DNA of 64,000 bases from Paenibacillus sp. D2_2 (GCF_031199965.1 NZ_CP133605.1:4814501-4878500); one strand, 5' to 3'; numbered from the stretch's first letter, positions 9,203 through 19,162 are shown. The notes: a model not told the origin generated them from the letters alone. Made by a program: numbers and translations.

Positions 9203-9889
9203 ATGAAAAATCTCAAAGGCATTAAAATACTGCTGGTCGATGACGAACCGCATATTATTCAATTCCTCGAGCTTGGGCTCAGCAATGAAGGATTCGAGAT
9301 TCGTACCGCCCATGATGGAATGACAGCCGTCCATTTGGCTAGTACCTTCCGTCCCCATATCGTCGTGCTTGACGTTATGATGCCCGGGATGGATGGATGG
9401 GAAGTCTGCCGTTTATTAAGAAGGGAGCTTAGCAATGTCTCCATTATTATGCTGACTGCGAAAGATGAAATAGATGATCGCGTCAAAGGACTAACGATCG
9501 GCGCCGATGATTATGTTGTTAAGCCTTTTAGCTTCGAGGAACTGCTGGCCCGAATCGGCGCGCGCCTGCGCAATCAATTTCCGGCACTATTTGGTGAAGT
9601 GTCCTACGGTCCGTTCCGCATCGATGACCGCCGGAAGGAAATCATCTATCAGGAACAGGTGCTGGATCTGTCGCCTACCGAGCATGAGCTGCTTAAATAT
9701 TTACTTATCAATCACGGTATCGTGCTTAGTAAGACGACGATTCTTGATCAGGTGTGGGGATATGATTTCGGCGGTGAAGAGAATATCGTAGAGGTCTATA
9801 TCCGCTCCTTGCGAGAGAAGTTGAATGATAAAGAGCACCGCCTAATCCGCACACTCCGCGGCGCCGGTTATCGTGTCGATCTGCCATGA
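9203..9889 (+). CDS. OmpR/PhoB-type response regulator
   Basis: 228 residues. Receiver domain with phospho-acceptor Asp in VVLDVMMPGMDGW, the Thr of MLTAKDE and the Lys of VVKPF; then a winged-helix DNA-binding domain (LDLSPTEHELLKYLL ... DQVWGYDFGGEENIVEVYIRSLREKL ... IRTLRGAGYRV). Ribosome binding site GGGGGAGCG. It forms an operon with the overlapping histidine kinase gene. No diagnostic target genes beside it, so the stimulus is unknown. Confidence 0.95.
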   Translation: MKNLKGIKILLVDDEPHIIQFLELGLSNEGFEIRTAHDGMTAVHLASTFRPHIVVLDVMMPGMDGWEVCRLLRRELSNVSIIMLTAKDEIDDRVKGLTIGADDYVVKPFSFEELLARIGARLRNQFPALFGEVSYGPFRIDDRRKEIIYQEQVLDLSPTEHELLKYLLINHGIVLSKTTILDQVWGYDFGGEENIVEVYIRSLREKLNDKEHRLIRTLRGAGYRVDLP

Positions 9890-11441
9890 GGATGAGTGCC
9901 CTTCGCCGATTAAAGACCTTGGTATCCCCCGTTCCCTGCGTTCTCAGCTCTTATCACGTTCCTTGTTCATTCTCGCCGCACTGCTGATACTTATAGGAGG
10001 ACTGCAGTACGTTCTGATGATCGATTTCCTATATAAAAATCAGGCCGAATCGATGGGCGCGCAAATTCTCCGTATCCCTAGAGAGATCCTTGAGCAAATA
10101 GAGCTCTATCCGAATTATCCTACTGGGCCTGCAAATCCGAACAGCTCAACGAATTCAACGAGCCCGATGAATCCGATGAATCCGGGCAACTCGGATCCCA
10201 ATTCACCCTTCGGAAAGAATAAGCACGGAGCGTTCCTGTTCCTGCCCGACACTTCGCTTGCGATTATCAAGTCGGACGGCGGATTCCTTAACCGCTCTGA
10301 GCAATCAGGATTACCGGCTCCGCAATTATCCTCAGAACAATATGGGTCAATTCGCGATAATCTTAGGGAGGAGCGATCCGGTAAGTACAGGATCGTCAAG
10401 GACGATAACGGAAATGAACAATTGGTCGTATTCCGTCCGCTCTCAGGACCAGGAGACTGGAATGACATTGTCCAGTTGGGAGTATTAGCGGCTCCGCTGA
10501 AGTCCATGGCACTACGCCAGTTATCTATATTTATCTCCTTGGCGATATTGGCCATGATTGGCGGCCTCATGCTCTATCTCCCTGTACTCAAGCGTACCTT
10601 GAAGCCGCTTGATCAGATGGTGAAGACCGTGGAGGAGATCAACGCAGGAAACCTCGATCATCGCTTCCCTGCCTCACTGGGACAGACGGAGATTGACCGT
10701 TTGGCTTCATCCTTCAACGGCATGCTGGAACGCCTTGAGTGTTCCTTCAAATCGGAGAGAGAGGCCAAAGAACAGATGAGGCGCTTTATTGCCGACGCTT
10801 CCCACGAGCTTAGAACTCCGCTAACCTCGATTCATGGCTTCCTGGAAGTGTTGCTGCGCGGCGCAGCCGAAAGGCCCGATCAGCTATATCCTGCCCTGAA
10901 CAGTATGCTGGGCGAGTCGAAACGGATGAAGAAGCTGGTTGAGGATCTGCTGATGCTGGCCAAGCTGGATCGGACCCCGGTCGTCCAACGATCTGATGTG
11001 TCATTGGATGCCCTAATCTCCGAGATGGAGCCTCATCTGCACATACTTGCCGGAGAACGGACCGTCAGCTTCCAGATCGAACCGCATCTCCACGCGATGT
11101 GCGACAGCGATAAGATCAAACAGGTTGTTCTCAATCTCTTCCATAATGCCGTCCAACATACAGACCCGGTCAGCGGTACGATCAGCATTACTCTGTCCAG
11201 TCAGAACAAATATGCAGTCATCGCTGTCAAGGATAATGGAGCAGGGATTGGCGGTGATCATCTGCCCCATATCTTCGAGCGTTTCTATCGTAGTGACACT
11301 TCCCGCGCACGTACGCATGGCGGATTCGGACTAGGGCTATCGATTACGCAATCGATCATCTCCGCACATGGCGGGGATATCCGCGTAACAAGCCTGAAGG
11401 GTCATGGCTCGACCTTCGAAGTCTACCTTCCTTCCTTATAA
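9886..11441 (+). CDS. Two-component sensor histidine kinase (probable N-terminal frameshift)
   Basis: About 518 residues. TM1 (LFILAALLILIGGLQYVLMI), an extracytoplasmic loop rich in Asn/Pro/Ser (NPNSSTNSTSPMNPMNPG), TM2 (LSIFISLAILAMIGGLMLYL), a HAMP domain, the phospho-acceptor His in DASHELRTPLTSIHGF, and an ATPase domain with N box (VVLNLFHNAVQHT), DNGAGI and GGFGLGLSIT. The continuous frame can only start at a GTG at 9873 inside the regulator gene. The ATG at 9886, overlapping the regulator stop as ATGA and encoding MRMSALRRLKTL, joins the same protein if one base is missing near 9915; I prefer that start. Confidence 0.88.
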
Positions 11442-11446
11442 GAAAT

Positions 11447-11498
11447 AAAGGCCGGGGGCGTTAAGCATCATCATTGAATGCTTAACGCTCCCGGCCTT
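11447..11498. terminator. Bidirectional terminator between the kinase gene and hflX
   Basis: Long imperfect stem: AAGGCCGGG plus GGCGTTAAGCAT pair with ATGCTTAACGC plus CCCGGCCTT, between convergent genes. Confidence 0.85.
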
Positions 11499-11512
11499 CT
11501 ATATCTTGGTTG

Positions 11513-12793
11513 TTACTCCATTCCTCCAATAACAAACTGCTTATACTTGCCGTAATCACTCAATCGGCATTCCAAATATATCTTTGTCCCTTCTTCTTCA
11601 TAGGAGGTCTCGAGAATGCTGGCATGCTCGTTCAAATATGATACGACAGTGCCCTGATCATACGGGATTAGCATATAGCAGCAGATATAATCTTTGAAGA
11701 CCTGCCGGCGAATTTGCTCTACTAGTTCGGAGATCCCAACTCTGCTCTTAGCGGCCATGTACACCTTATCCCCTATTACCTCAGGGATGCTGTGATCCGT
11801 CAAATCCGATTTATTATAAGCGTAGATTGTCGGAATATCTGTTACACCGATCTCCTTCAGCGTATCATTTGTAATCTGGATTAGCCGTTCAAATTCCGGA
11901 TTAGCATAATCCACAACATGAATGAGCAGATCCGCCTCTGCTACTTCCTCCAATGTAGAACGGAACGCCTTCACCAGATGATGAGGCAGCTTGCTGACGA
12001 AGCCTACCGTATCCGTGAGCAAGAACGATTTGTTATCCTGCAACGGAATACTGCGTACCGATGTCTCCAGCGTAGCGAACAGCATATCCTTCTCGAACAC
12101 CTGCTTCTCTTGAGACGGATTATAGGCCTCCAGCATAGCATTCATAATCGTCGATTTACCTGCATTCGTATATCCAACAAGCGAGACAACCGGAACATCG
12201 TTCTTCTTGCGCTGCTTGCGCTGGATCTGACGATGGGCAACCAACACTTCCAGTTCCTTGCTCAGCATCGTAATCTTCTCTTCAATTCGTCTGCGGTCCA
12301 GCTCAAGCTTTGTCTCCCCTACACCGCGGTTCTTCGTACCAACCCCGCCACCCTGACGTCCCAGTGATTCGCGCAGGCCAACCAGGCGTGGCAGCATATA
12401 TTTCAATTGCGCCACCTCAACCTGAAGCTGAGCCTCCCTCGTCTTGGCCCGCCTTGCAAAGATATCAAGAATGAGTATCGTCCGATCAATAACTTTGCAT
12501 TTCAGTTCGGATTCAAGATTGCGTATTTGCGACGGAGACAACTCATCATTGAAAATAACGAGATTGCCTTCATTCCCCTCAAGCAGCGCGGTGACCTCCA
12601 GAATCTTCCCCGTCCCAATGTAGTGGGACGGATTCACCTTAGGCAGATTTTGCGATAATGTTCCCACAACCTCTACCTCACATGCCTCCGTCAAGTTCGC
12701 CAATTCCTCCATCGAATAGGCGAAATCATCCTGATTATTCAGATTGACACCGACCAGAACCGCCCTCTGTTCCAACTGCACCAATTGTTCCAT
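11513..12793 (-). CDS. hflX: GTPase HflX
   Basis: 426 residues. A ribosome-associated GTPase that in other bacteria splits or rescues stalled 70S ribosomes. The N-terminal HflX domain carries the glycine-rich GRQGGGVGTKNRGVGETKLE motif. The GTPase domain has G1 GYTNAGKST, G3 DTVGF, and G4 in the form YNKSD. Start at 12793 follows AAGGAGGAATACGAT. Its leader contains an intrinsic terminator in the same direction (12824-12850), which suggests attenuation. Confidence 0.95.
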   Translation of the reverse strand: MEQLVQLEQRAVLVGVNLNNQDDFAYSMEELANLTEACEVEVVGTLSQNLPKVNPSHYIGTGKILEVTALLEGNEGNLVIFNDELSPSQIRNLESELKCKVIDRTILILDIFARRAKTREAQLQVEVAQLKYMLPRLVGLRESLGRQGGGVGTKNRGVGETKLELDRRRIEEKITMLSKELEVLVAHRQIQRKQRKKNDVPVVSLVGYTNAGKSTIMNAMLEAYNPSQEKQVFEKDMLFATLETSVRSIPLQDNKSFLLTDTVGFVSKLPHHLVKAFRSTLEEVAEADLLIHVVDYANPEFERLIQITNDTLKEIGVTDIPTIYAYNKSDLTDHSIPEVIGDKVYMAAKSRVGISELVEQIRRQVFKDYICCYMLIPYDQGTVVSYLNEHASILETSYEEEGTKIYLECRLSDYGKYKQFVIGGME

Positions 12794-12823
12794 ATATCGT
12801 ATTCCTCCTTATTTTACATCAAA

Positions 12824-12850
12824 TAAAAAAACACAGACCTCTGGCTGTGC
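12824..12850 (-). terminator. Intrinsic terminator inside the hflX leader
   Basis: On the minus strand CACAGCC-AGA-GG-T-CTGTG forms a seven-bp stem with one bulged base, then seven T. It ends about 30 bases before the hflX start. No minus-strand gene lies upstream to be terminated, so premature termination of the hflX transcript or a small RNA is implied. A hairpin with arms TGCAG/CTGCA can form just before it. Confidence 0.65.
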
Positions 12851-13245
12851 TATGGTACAAACGGTGCAGCAAACAAGAAGACACCTGCAGACCTATCACT
12901 GCAAGTGAATCTCAAAGCGGCATATTCTATTATAAAGGTTCCCTTTATGATAGCACACCTATCCCGTTCGCCCTGCACAGGACAGAGCCTTTGAGCAGTA
13001 TTCAATTAGCCGCGCAAAGTAGTAAGACGGAATTTAATGTACAACACTAGGAACCCTCCGTTCATGTAAATTATATACATATTACCATACTTTAAAACTC
13101 TGTACAATGACACCCTCCGGTAAAGACGATTATAATCATGTTGATGAAATGTAAATTTTTTACTGTTATTGTTTTTTTATTTTAAGTATCCTATGAGCAA
13201 TTCAATCATTAAAAATTCACTACAGAAGATTGGAGGAACCTAGGT
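12851..13245. other. hflX leader/promoter and DUF2500 upstream region
   Basis: No gene seen. On the minus strand there is a TATAAT -10 near 12930 embedded in a 17-bp inverted repeat (ATAAAGG-n3-CCTTTAT, 12932-12948). An ATG shortly after would encode only MPL before a stop and has no clear ribosome binding site. The right half is AT-rich and precedes the DUF2500 gene. Confidence 0.4.
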
Positions 13246-13674
13246 ATGGTATCTGGTTTCGATGGCTTCGGGTCCTCGCCCTTTGGCGGAATAGACAACT
13301 TCATGTTTACCGGTATTCCCATCTTTATCGGAATCATATTTGTCATCGTCATCATTATGTTTATTGTCAACGGAGCGAAGTACGTTAAGAACGCCACCTC
13401 AACCCGTGAATCCACATTTGTCAGAATCGTATCCAAACGGATGGATGTACGTCACAGCTCGAATATGAATGACCATAATTCCTTCTCCTCTTCTCACACT
13501 TATTATTACATTACTCTGGAATTTGAGAACGGGGAACGCAAAGAATATTTAGATGTGAAAAATCTATACGGTCTCGTCGCCGAAGGAGATGAAGGCTACG
13601 CGGCTATTCAAGGCGATTGGATCGTCGCATTTGAACGGAGTATCCCACAACAGGAGCGCTCCTCCCGATACTAA
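13246..13674 (+). CDS. DUF2500 family membrane protein
   Basis: 142 residues. A single membrane segment near the N-terminus (FIGIIFVIVIIMFIVNGAKYV) is followed by a soluble domain whose TYYYITLEFENGERKEYLDVKNLYGLVAEGDEG is typical of DUF2500. The ribosome binding site is TTGGAGGAACC. Function unknown; single gene followed by a terminator. Confidence 0.82.
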   Translation: MVSGFDGFGSSPFGGIDNFMFTGIPIFIGIIFVIVIIMFIVNGAKYVKNATSTRESTFVRIVSKRMDVRHSSNMNDHNSFSSSHTYYYITLEFENGERKEYLDVKNLYGLVAEGDEGYAAIQGDWIVAFERSIPQQERSSRY

Positions 13675-13709
13675 TAACAGCTCATGGGATTTGGTTATAC
13701 CATATAACT

Positions 13710-13756
13710 AAAAAGCCGAGAGAATTCAGTCCTCTATGACCCAATTCTCCCGGCGT
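13710..13756. terminator. Bidirectional terminator between DUF2500 gene and SDR gene
   Basis: Stem GCCGAGAGAATT / AATTCTCCCGGC (one mismatch) between convergent genes. Confidence 0.75.
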
Positions 13757-13794
13757 ACTCTACTTTATTTCGTTTCCTTCACTCAGACTTAACC

Positions 13795-14553
13795 TCAATA
13801 AGCTATCCAACCACCATCAGCTGCGATGACCGTACCATTGACGAAACTGGAGTCATCTGATGCAAGGAAGAGAGCCACCTTAGCAATTTCCTCTGATTCT
13901 CCTACTCTTGGATTTATGTTCATACCCACCATCGCTCTTTGCATCCCGAATTCATTCGGCTGATTGATCGTAGTCGATATATTCGTATTAACGGCGCCCG
14001 GCGCTATCGCATTACAGCGAATGCCCTTCTGAGCATATTGGAATCCGACGTTCTTCGTCAAACCGACTACGGCGTGCTTAGCTGCGGTATAAGCGGCTCC
14101 TGCTCTTGAGCCCATCAGTCCGCCAGCAGAGGCAACATTAATGATAACCCCGTTCCCTTTCTCAAGGAAAATCGGCAAAGCCTTTCTGATCGCGCGCATA
14201 GGGCCTGTAGTATTAACTGCAAATACTCTATCCCATAGCTCATCCGTCAAGTCAGCAGCAGGAACAAAATTATCCATAATGCCCGCGTTGTTGACTAGAA
14301 TGTCCAGAGTACCATAAGTACTTACTACCGTATCGATCAAATTCTGAATATCCGCTTCCTGAGCCACATTCGCAACAACTGCGATTGCTTCGCCACCACT
14401 TGCTACGATGTCTTCAACCGTTGCGTTCGCCGCCTCCAGATTCAAATCCGATACAATGACCTTCGCGCCTTCCGCTGCATATAGCTTAGCAATCGCCTTG
14501 CCCATACCGGATGCTGCACCTGTAACTACCGCTACCTTGCCTTGAAGTTTCAT
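13795..14553 (-). CDS. Short-chain dehydrogenase/reductase
   Basis: 252 residues, classical SDR length. NAD(P)-binding TGAASGMGKAIA, the NNAG motif, catalytic Ser in INVASAGG and the YTAAK catalytic pair (Tyr-x3-Lys), then the usual C-terminal ADGGW. An acidic residue in VIVSDLN after beta-2 favours NAD over NADP by family rule. Ribosome binding site AGGAGGC. Monocistronic; substrate unknown. Confidence 0.9.
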   Translation of the reverse strand: MKLQGKVAVVTGAASGMGKAIAKLYAAEGAKVIVSDLNLEAANATVEDIVASGGEAIAVVANVAQEADIQNLIDTVVSTYGTLDILVNNAGIMDNFVPAADLTDELWDRVFAVNTTGPMRAIRKALPIFLEKGNGVIINVASAGGLMGSRAGAAYTAAKHAVVGLTKNVGFQYAQKGIRCNAIAPGAVNTNISTTINQPNEFGMQRAMVGMNINPRVGESEEIAKVALFLASDDSSFVNGTVIAADGGWIAY

Positions 14554-14754
14554 TGAATATGCCTCCTTCTGATTTTTACATTACACATTTTAATTATACA
14601 ATTGTTAATTTTTATATTATATAAATATCGCAATTTTATACTCGTTTATTTGCTAGAAAAGTGACAGAACAGAGAATCTTACCCTAAAAAAACTCCACAA
14701 AGGAATCAGGAGTAGGAATGCAGACCGTGCGCTCATCTAATGCTGTACTGAACA

Positions 14755-14808
14755 AGAAGAACCTTCAAAGTACCCCTGAAATTTCGGGAGTATTCTGAAG
14801 GTTCTTTA
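14755..14808. terminator. Terminator downstream of the helicase gene
   Basis: Long stem with outer arms AGAACCTTCA / TGAAGGTTCT and an inner imperfect pairing of AGTACCCC with GGGAGTATT; A- and T-rich flanks fit termination of the minus-strand helicase gene. Confidence 0.8.
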
Positions 14809-14854
14809 TCATGGAAAATGAAACTATCGTGCCTGATATAATCAGTTGTCTTTA

Positions 14855-17089
14855 CTAAGCGGTTTCTACAGGCTCAAGCAACCCCATCTCTAGGCATGCC
14901 TGAATCGAGAGCACCTTGTCACCTGCAGCAAATTGGATCTCAATCCGGTCCTCATATACTTTCGAGATGACCCCTTCGTCAAAGCGTGAATGCCTAACCT
15001 TCTTGCCGACGATAAAGTCATTCGCACTATGGATCGCGTTCGGGCGATAGACGACCTCCGGCTTCTTCAGCTTCACTGTAGATTTCTCCCCCTGCACTAT
15101 CCGTGGAGCTGTCGGATTCACAATCCTCCGGATGTCATTCACAAAGCGAGACTCCACGGCCTTCTTGCCCTCCCGCTCCTGATAGGTTACCAAATTCAGC
15201 GTGCGCTTTGCCCGTGTCATACCTACATAGAACAGACGGGTCGCTTCCTCCATCTGGGCAAGATCCTCAGATTGATCCTTCAAATCCTCGTAGGATGGCA
15301 AAATTCCATCAACCAAATCGATCATATAGACTCGGTCGAACTCCAACCCTTTAGCACTGTGTAACGTCGACAAGGTTACGACATTCTGACCCCTCCGTCG
15401 CTTCGCTGTCTTCTGAAGTGACTCCAAATATTTGAGCCGGGCGGCGAACTCTTCCATCGTTGATAGAGGAGCTGCGATTTGCTCTAGTGTGTTCAGAATA
15501 CCAATGAGTGTCTCTTGACGGAAACCGAGGCGTTCACACATCTTCTCCAACGCCTTCTCATAACCGAGACGACCACGGATAATCTGAATGGCAGGCTTCG
15601 GCGACATTCCACGCATCTGCTGGAACGTCTCCTTGCTCTCTTGCAGCAGCTTCACTTGATATTCCTGCAATGGTACATGGTTCAGCAGGTTGTCGAAGAC
15701 CGATTCCTGATTGTGAATCAGCTTGACCTCCTGCATCTGCCTTTTACTGATATAACCATTGAACTTCATGTGAATCTTCTCAAAGACATTGATTCGTTTA
15801 TCGGTATACGTAAGCCGCATGAAGTTCAGCACATCCTCAACGACCCAGTGGGAGAAGAAGCGTAAGTCGGAGTCCTTCAGATAGAAGGGGATTCCGGCCA
15901 GATCAAGTGCATTCATTAATCCGACAGAGGAAGAATTGTTACGATACAGAATCGCGATCTCCGCCAGATTCTCCTCCCTTGCGATCTCACGTACTAAATA
16001 GTCGCCCTGCCCAATATCATCAGTCAGACTGGTGAAACGGATGGGCTCATGCGGAGGGTTATGGGTGAACATATTTTTATTGTATCGATGTTTGTTGCGC
16101 TTGATAAAGCGGTTTGCGGCGTGAACCACGTCTCTGGATGAACGATAATTCTGCTCCATATATAAGATTTGCGCCTTGGGAAATACTTGTTTGAAATCGA
16201 GTAAATAAGATGGTTCAGCGCCCCGCCAGCTATAGATCGACTGATCATCATCAGCAACGACACACAGATTGTGATGGCGCTGCACAAGCTTCTCGATAAT
16301 AGCATGCTGCACAAGCGAGGTATCCTGGCTCTCATCGGTTAGCACATAATCATACCTCTGCTGGTACTTCCTCAGCAACGAGGCATCCTCTTCCAATGCT
16401 CTATTTGCGAGCGTCAGCATATCATCGAAGTCAAGCAGCAGCCTTGAGCTGTCCCGGCATTTGAACTCTTCATAAGCCCGGAAGATCTGTTCCGCCTTGG
16501 GAACATCAACTTTAACCTCTGACCATTGCTCGGCAGGCAGCATCTTGTTCTTAATATAGCTAATATAGGTCGTCAACTCGTCCATCTGATCATCCGTGAT
16601 GTTATCTGAGTGAAGAGATTGATAGATTTGCCGCAAAATAATTCTCTTGTGCAGCGGCAGCTGCTCCGCTTCGGCCCCATCTTCATCCTCCGGATCGATA
16701 TGCCCTTCGATGATCTGAAAGTCGATACGACACTTCCGCAAATAATCTCTGACCACTTCAAAGGCAAAACTGTGAATCGTAGAAAATTGTACGGGAGCCA
16801 GTTCCGGGAAAAAGGAGCTGAACCGTGATTTCATATCCTGAGCAGCAGCCCTACTGAACGTTACCGCCTTAATGCGCGCAGGGTGTACCCCCTTCTCCGC
16901 AATCAAATAGCCGATGCGCATAATCATCGTCGTTGTCTTGCCTGATCCGGGCGAAGCTAGCAGTAACAACGGTCCTTCGGTAAGAAGAACCGCCTCCCGC
17001 TGTACCTCATTCAATTGAATACTAAGCTCAGCCTGTTTACGATCTATAAATTGGTTAGGTCTTTCTTGATTTATTGAGCGATTATACAT
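14855..17089 (-). CDS. UvrD/PcrA-like ATP-dependent DNA helicase (YjcD-like)
   Basis: 744 residues. Superfamily-1 helicase motifs in order: Walker A LASPGSGKTTTM, Ia AVTFSRAAAQDMK, II (VLTDESQD), III VVADDDQSIYSWRGA, IV EQNYRSS, V TLHSAKGLEFDRVYMIDLVDG and VI LFYVGMTRAKRTL. The C-terminal segment KKVRHSRFDEGVISKVYEDRIEIQF resembles the PcrA C-terminal RNA-polymerase-binding (Tudor-like) fold. Overall closest to the shorter YjcD type rather than housekeeping PcrA by memory. Start at 17089; the RlmA-type gene precedes it in the same direction, so cotranscription is possible. Confidence 0.9.
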   Translation of the reverse strand: MYNRSINQERPNQFIDRKQAELSIQLNEVQREAVLLTEGPLLLLASPGSGKTTTMIMRIGYLIAEKGVHPARIKAVTFSRAAAQDMKSRFSSFFPELAPVQFSTIHSFAFEVVRDYLRKCRIDFQIIEGHIDPEDEDGAEAEQLPLHKRIILRQIYQSLHSDNITDDQMDELTTYISYIKNKMLPAEQWSEVKVDVPKAEQIFRAYEEFKCRDSSRLLLDFDDMLTLANRALEEDASLLRKYQQRYDYVLTDESQDTSLVQHAIIEKLVQRHHNLCVVADDDQSIYSWRGAEPSYLLDFKQVFPKAQILYMEQNYRSSRDVVHAANRFIKRNKHRYNKNMFTHNPPHEPIRFTSLTDDIGQGDYLVREIAREENLAEIAILYRNNSSSVGLMNALDLAGIPFYLKDSDLRFFSHWVVEDVLNFMRLTYTDKRINVFEKIHMKFNGYISKRQMQEVKLIHNQESVFDNLLNHVPLQEYQVKLLQESKETFQQMRGMSPKPAIQIIRGRLGYEKALEKMCERLGFRQETLIGILNTLEQIAAPLSTMEEFAARLKYLESLQKTAKRRRGQNVVTLSTLHSAKGLEFDRVYMIDLVDGILPSYEDLKDQSEDLAQMEEATRLFYVGMTRAKRTLNLVTYQEREGKKAVESRFVNDIRRIVNPTAPRIVQGEKSTVKLKKPEVVYRPNAIHSANDFIVGKKVRHSRFDEGVISKVYEDRIEIQFAAGDKVLSIQACLEMGLLEPVETA

Positions 17090-17106
17090 AAAGCACCTTT
17101 ACTATT

Positions 17107-17987
17107 TTATCTTTTGTTGCCGATCATAACGGTAAGATCGACTGTAATCTCTGTTGGAGGATGAGCTGCGAAGTGGTTCAGCTTGCTATCTTCAGCCCGC
17201 CATACCAAAGGGGTCATAGCAAGCAAGGGTTGAACCTGCCCCGACTCCAGAGGATAAGTATAACTCACCCGCTGAACCTCAATAGGTTCAAAATGCTCCT
17301 TGAATAGCTGTATTGTCCTGTCATTGCTGAAGCTTCGCCCACTCCCTTCCCAGAGTGCCTCGCGTAGCTCACGCAGATAATAGCGATTAGGAATTACTTT
17401 GATTACGATGCCGCCTTCACACAGCAATCTATGAAAAGCATCATAATTCGCAGGAGATAGGATGTTAAGAATGACGTTAAACTGTTGGCTTACTAGTGGT
17501 GGATTGGCCAAATCGCCAACGCACCATAGAAGCTCCTTATAGCTCTTTGCCGCGGAGGCAACACCCTCTTAGCCAGGTCGATCCCGATCCCAAGCGTCGG
17601 CAGCGCCGCATTTCGACAGACCAACGAATGGATCCGCTCTAAATGCGAACCTTCTCCGCAGCCTGCGTCCAGAATTTTAAGCGTGTCATGCTCTGCCCTG
17701 GGTTCCAGCCCCTTCACAATCCTGGTGGCAATCGCTTCAGCCAGGGGCTCAAACAAACCGGACTGGCTGAGCATCTGTCTGGCTGCAAACATGGATTTAT
17801 CGTACTTAGTCGCCGCAGACTGCAAGCACAAATGGATATATCCGTGCTTAGATAGATCAAAACGATGCCCATGGGGACATACTAGACTTCTTTCATCTAC
17901 GAACAGTTCACGGTGGTGACAAACCGGACAATTAAAAATATGAGTATGCTGTGAAAGTAAATTAACGGCATGATTATTTTTGGACAC
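17107..17987 (-). CDS. 23S rRNA (guanine-N1)-methyltransferase, RlmA family (single frameshift)
   Basis: About 294 residues when restored. N-terminal zinc site FNCPVCHHRELF...LVCPHGHRFD (four metal ligands) followed by DLSKHGYIHL, then the SAM-binding motif LKILDAGCGEGSHLERI. This layout is that of RlmA/TlrB enzymes, which methylate a guanine in 23S rRNA helix 35 and can affect macrolide (tylosin) sensitivity. One base is missing near 17573: the frame after GIDLAK should continue GVASAAKSYKELLWCVGDLANPP. Start at 17987 is a GTG behind GGGGTG; an in-frame ATG at 18002 is the alternative. Confidence 0.82.
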
Positions 17988-18199
17988 AAAAAAACACCCC
18001 ATTCATTCGTGTTTGCTGAATGAAAAAGGCACAGTCAAATAAACCTAGTCGACTTCTCATTTTTGAGAAAATAACCAAGTTCAATGTCTGTACCTCTCAT
18101 TAGCGAAAACGAATGAATTGGATGATCATCCTGCAGCTCTCCTTACCATTAACAATAAACATTCACTATTATAGCATATCTCCTATGAATCAGATCAAA

Positions 18200-18616
18200 T
18201 CACGCACATGGACTATTGCATTTGCACCTTCGGGAGATCAACTCCTGGAAGCAAGGAATCGACATCAACTCGTCGCTGACCAGTGTCAGATGACTATATC
18301 CAGATTGTCTCATAATTCTCGCTGCCTTCTTACCATGAGCCTTCGTATCAGAGATAATGATAATTTCATCATCAAAATATAAGTCATTTTTCCGAACATA
18401 CCGCAATCTGCCCACCGAGATATTGAGCGCTCCCGGAACATGTGCCTCATAATAATCCACCTGGTCCCGGACATCAAGCAGCTTGAAGCTGTGCTGCTTT
18501 TCCTTTAACAGCTTGCAAAACTGCTCATCGTTGATATATCTCAGCCCCCGGACCGGTCTAATCCGCCAGGCGATAACCGCAATGACCATGCATACAATAT
18601 AGTAATAGATCGTCAA
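18200..18616 (-). CDS. Membrane-anchored rhodanese-like protein
   Basis: 138 residues: one N-terminal membrane segment (MTIYYYIVCMVIAVIAWRI), then a rhodanese domain (LLDVRDQVDYYEAHVPGALNISVGRL). At the place where active rhodaneses have the catalytic Cys loop (CxxGxRS) it has ISDTKAHGKKAARIM, so the Cys is missing and sulfurtransferase activity is unlikely. It follows a second rhodanese gene in the same direction, 21 bases away when that gene is restored. Confidence 0.8.
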   Translation of the reverse strand: MTIYYYIVCMVIAVIAWRIRPVRGLRYINDEQFCKLLKEKQHSFKLLDVRDQVDYYEAHVPGALNISVGRLRYVRKNDLYFDDEIIIISDTKAHGKKAARIMRQSGYSHLTLVSDELMSIPCFQELISRRCKCNSPCA

Positions 18617-18637
18617 GATTGCGACCTCCCGTTTATT

Positions 18638-18945
18638 TTACTCAATATCTCCTGACCAAGCGGACATGCCGCCGACCATATTTATTACATGATAGCCGTG
18701 TGAAGACAAATATTCGCAAGCCCTTGTGCTGCGCCCCCGCCCTGACAGACGACTATCGTCTCCTGCTGCGGGTCAAACAGATTTAAAGCACCAGGGATAC
18801 TACCAAGCGGGATGTTCTTTGCATCCGGGATATGCCCTTCGGCAAACTCATCCGGCTCACGGACGTCCACAATAACAATGTGATCCCTCCGCTGCAGCCG
18901 TTCATTAACTTCATATGGAAAAATTTCTTGATATGGATTGCTCAT
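18638..18945 (-). CDS. Rhodanese-like sulfurtransferase (single frameshift)
   Basis: About 102 residues when restored. IVDVREPDEFAEGHIPDAKNIPLGSI is the CDC25-like DVRxxxEFxxGHIPGA motif, and IVVCQ.GG supplies the active-site Cys. The frame breaks near 18733 in a G-rich stretch; the correct continuation reads RSTRACEYLSSHGYHVINMVGG, the standard end of the active loop and last helix, ending at 18638. Start at 18945 has GGAGGGAAAAG. Cotranscribed with the Cys-less rhodanese downstream. Confidence 0.82.
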
Positions 18946-19107
18946 CTCTTTTCCCTCCTAAGTATGATTCAACTTTATAATTACCAACATCCGTTTCTAT
19001 ATACCTATAGGGGTATAATAATAAGTTATAATTTTTTGCTCTCTGCGTCAACCGGAATATCATATGTAACCAATTTTGATGAATAAAAAAATGGATTTCC
19101 ACATAAT

Positions 19108-19140
19108 TTAGTACCAGATACTAATACTTGGTGTTATAAT
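19108..19140 (+). promoter_or_regulatory. FapR operator and fabH promoter
   Basis: TTAGTACCAGATACTAA (19108-19124) matches the 17-bp FapR palindrome of Bacillus fatty-acid and phospholipid genes almost exactly. A TATAAT -10 at 19135-19140 follows 10 bp later, so bound FapR would cover the promoter. FapR is released by malonyl-CoA; its gene is not in this window. Confidence 0.85.
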
Positions 19141-19162
19141 GAACAAAAAAAGAGGTGATCCT

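Noticed and set aside
10115..10570. 151-residue minus-strand ORF opposite the histidine kinase gene
   Set aside because: Low-complexity shadow of the Asn/Pro-rich external loop of the kinase.
11918..12658. 149- and 83-residue plus-strand ORFs opposite hflX
   Set aside because: Shadows of a strongly conserved gene on the other strand.
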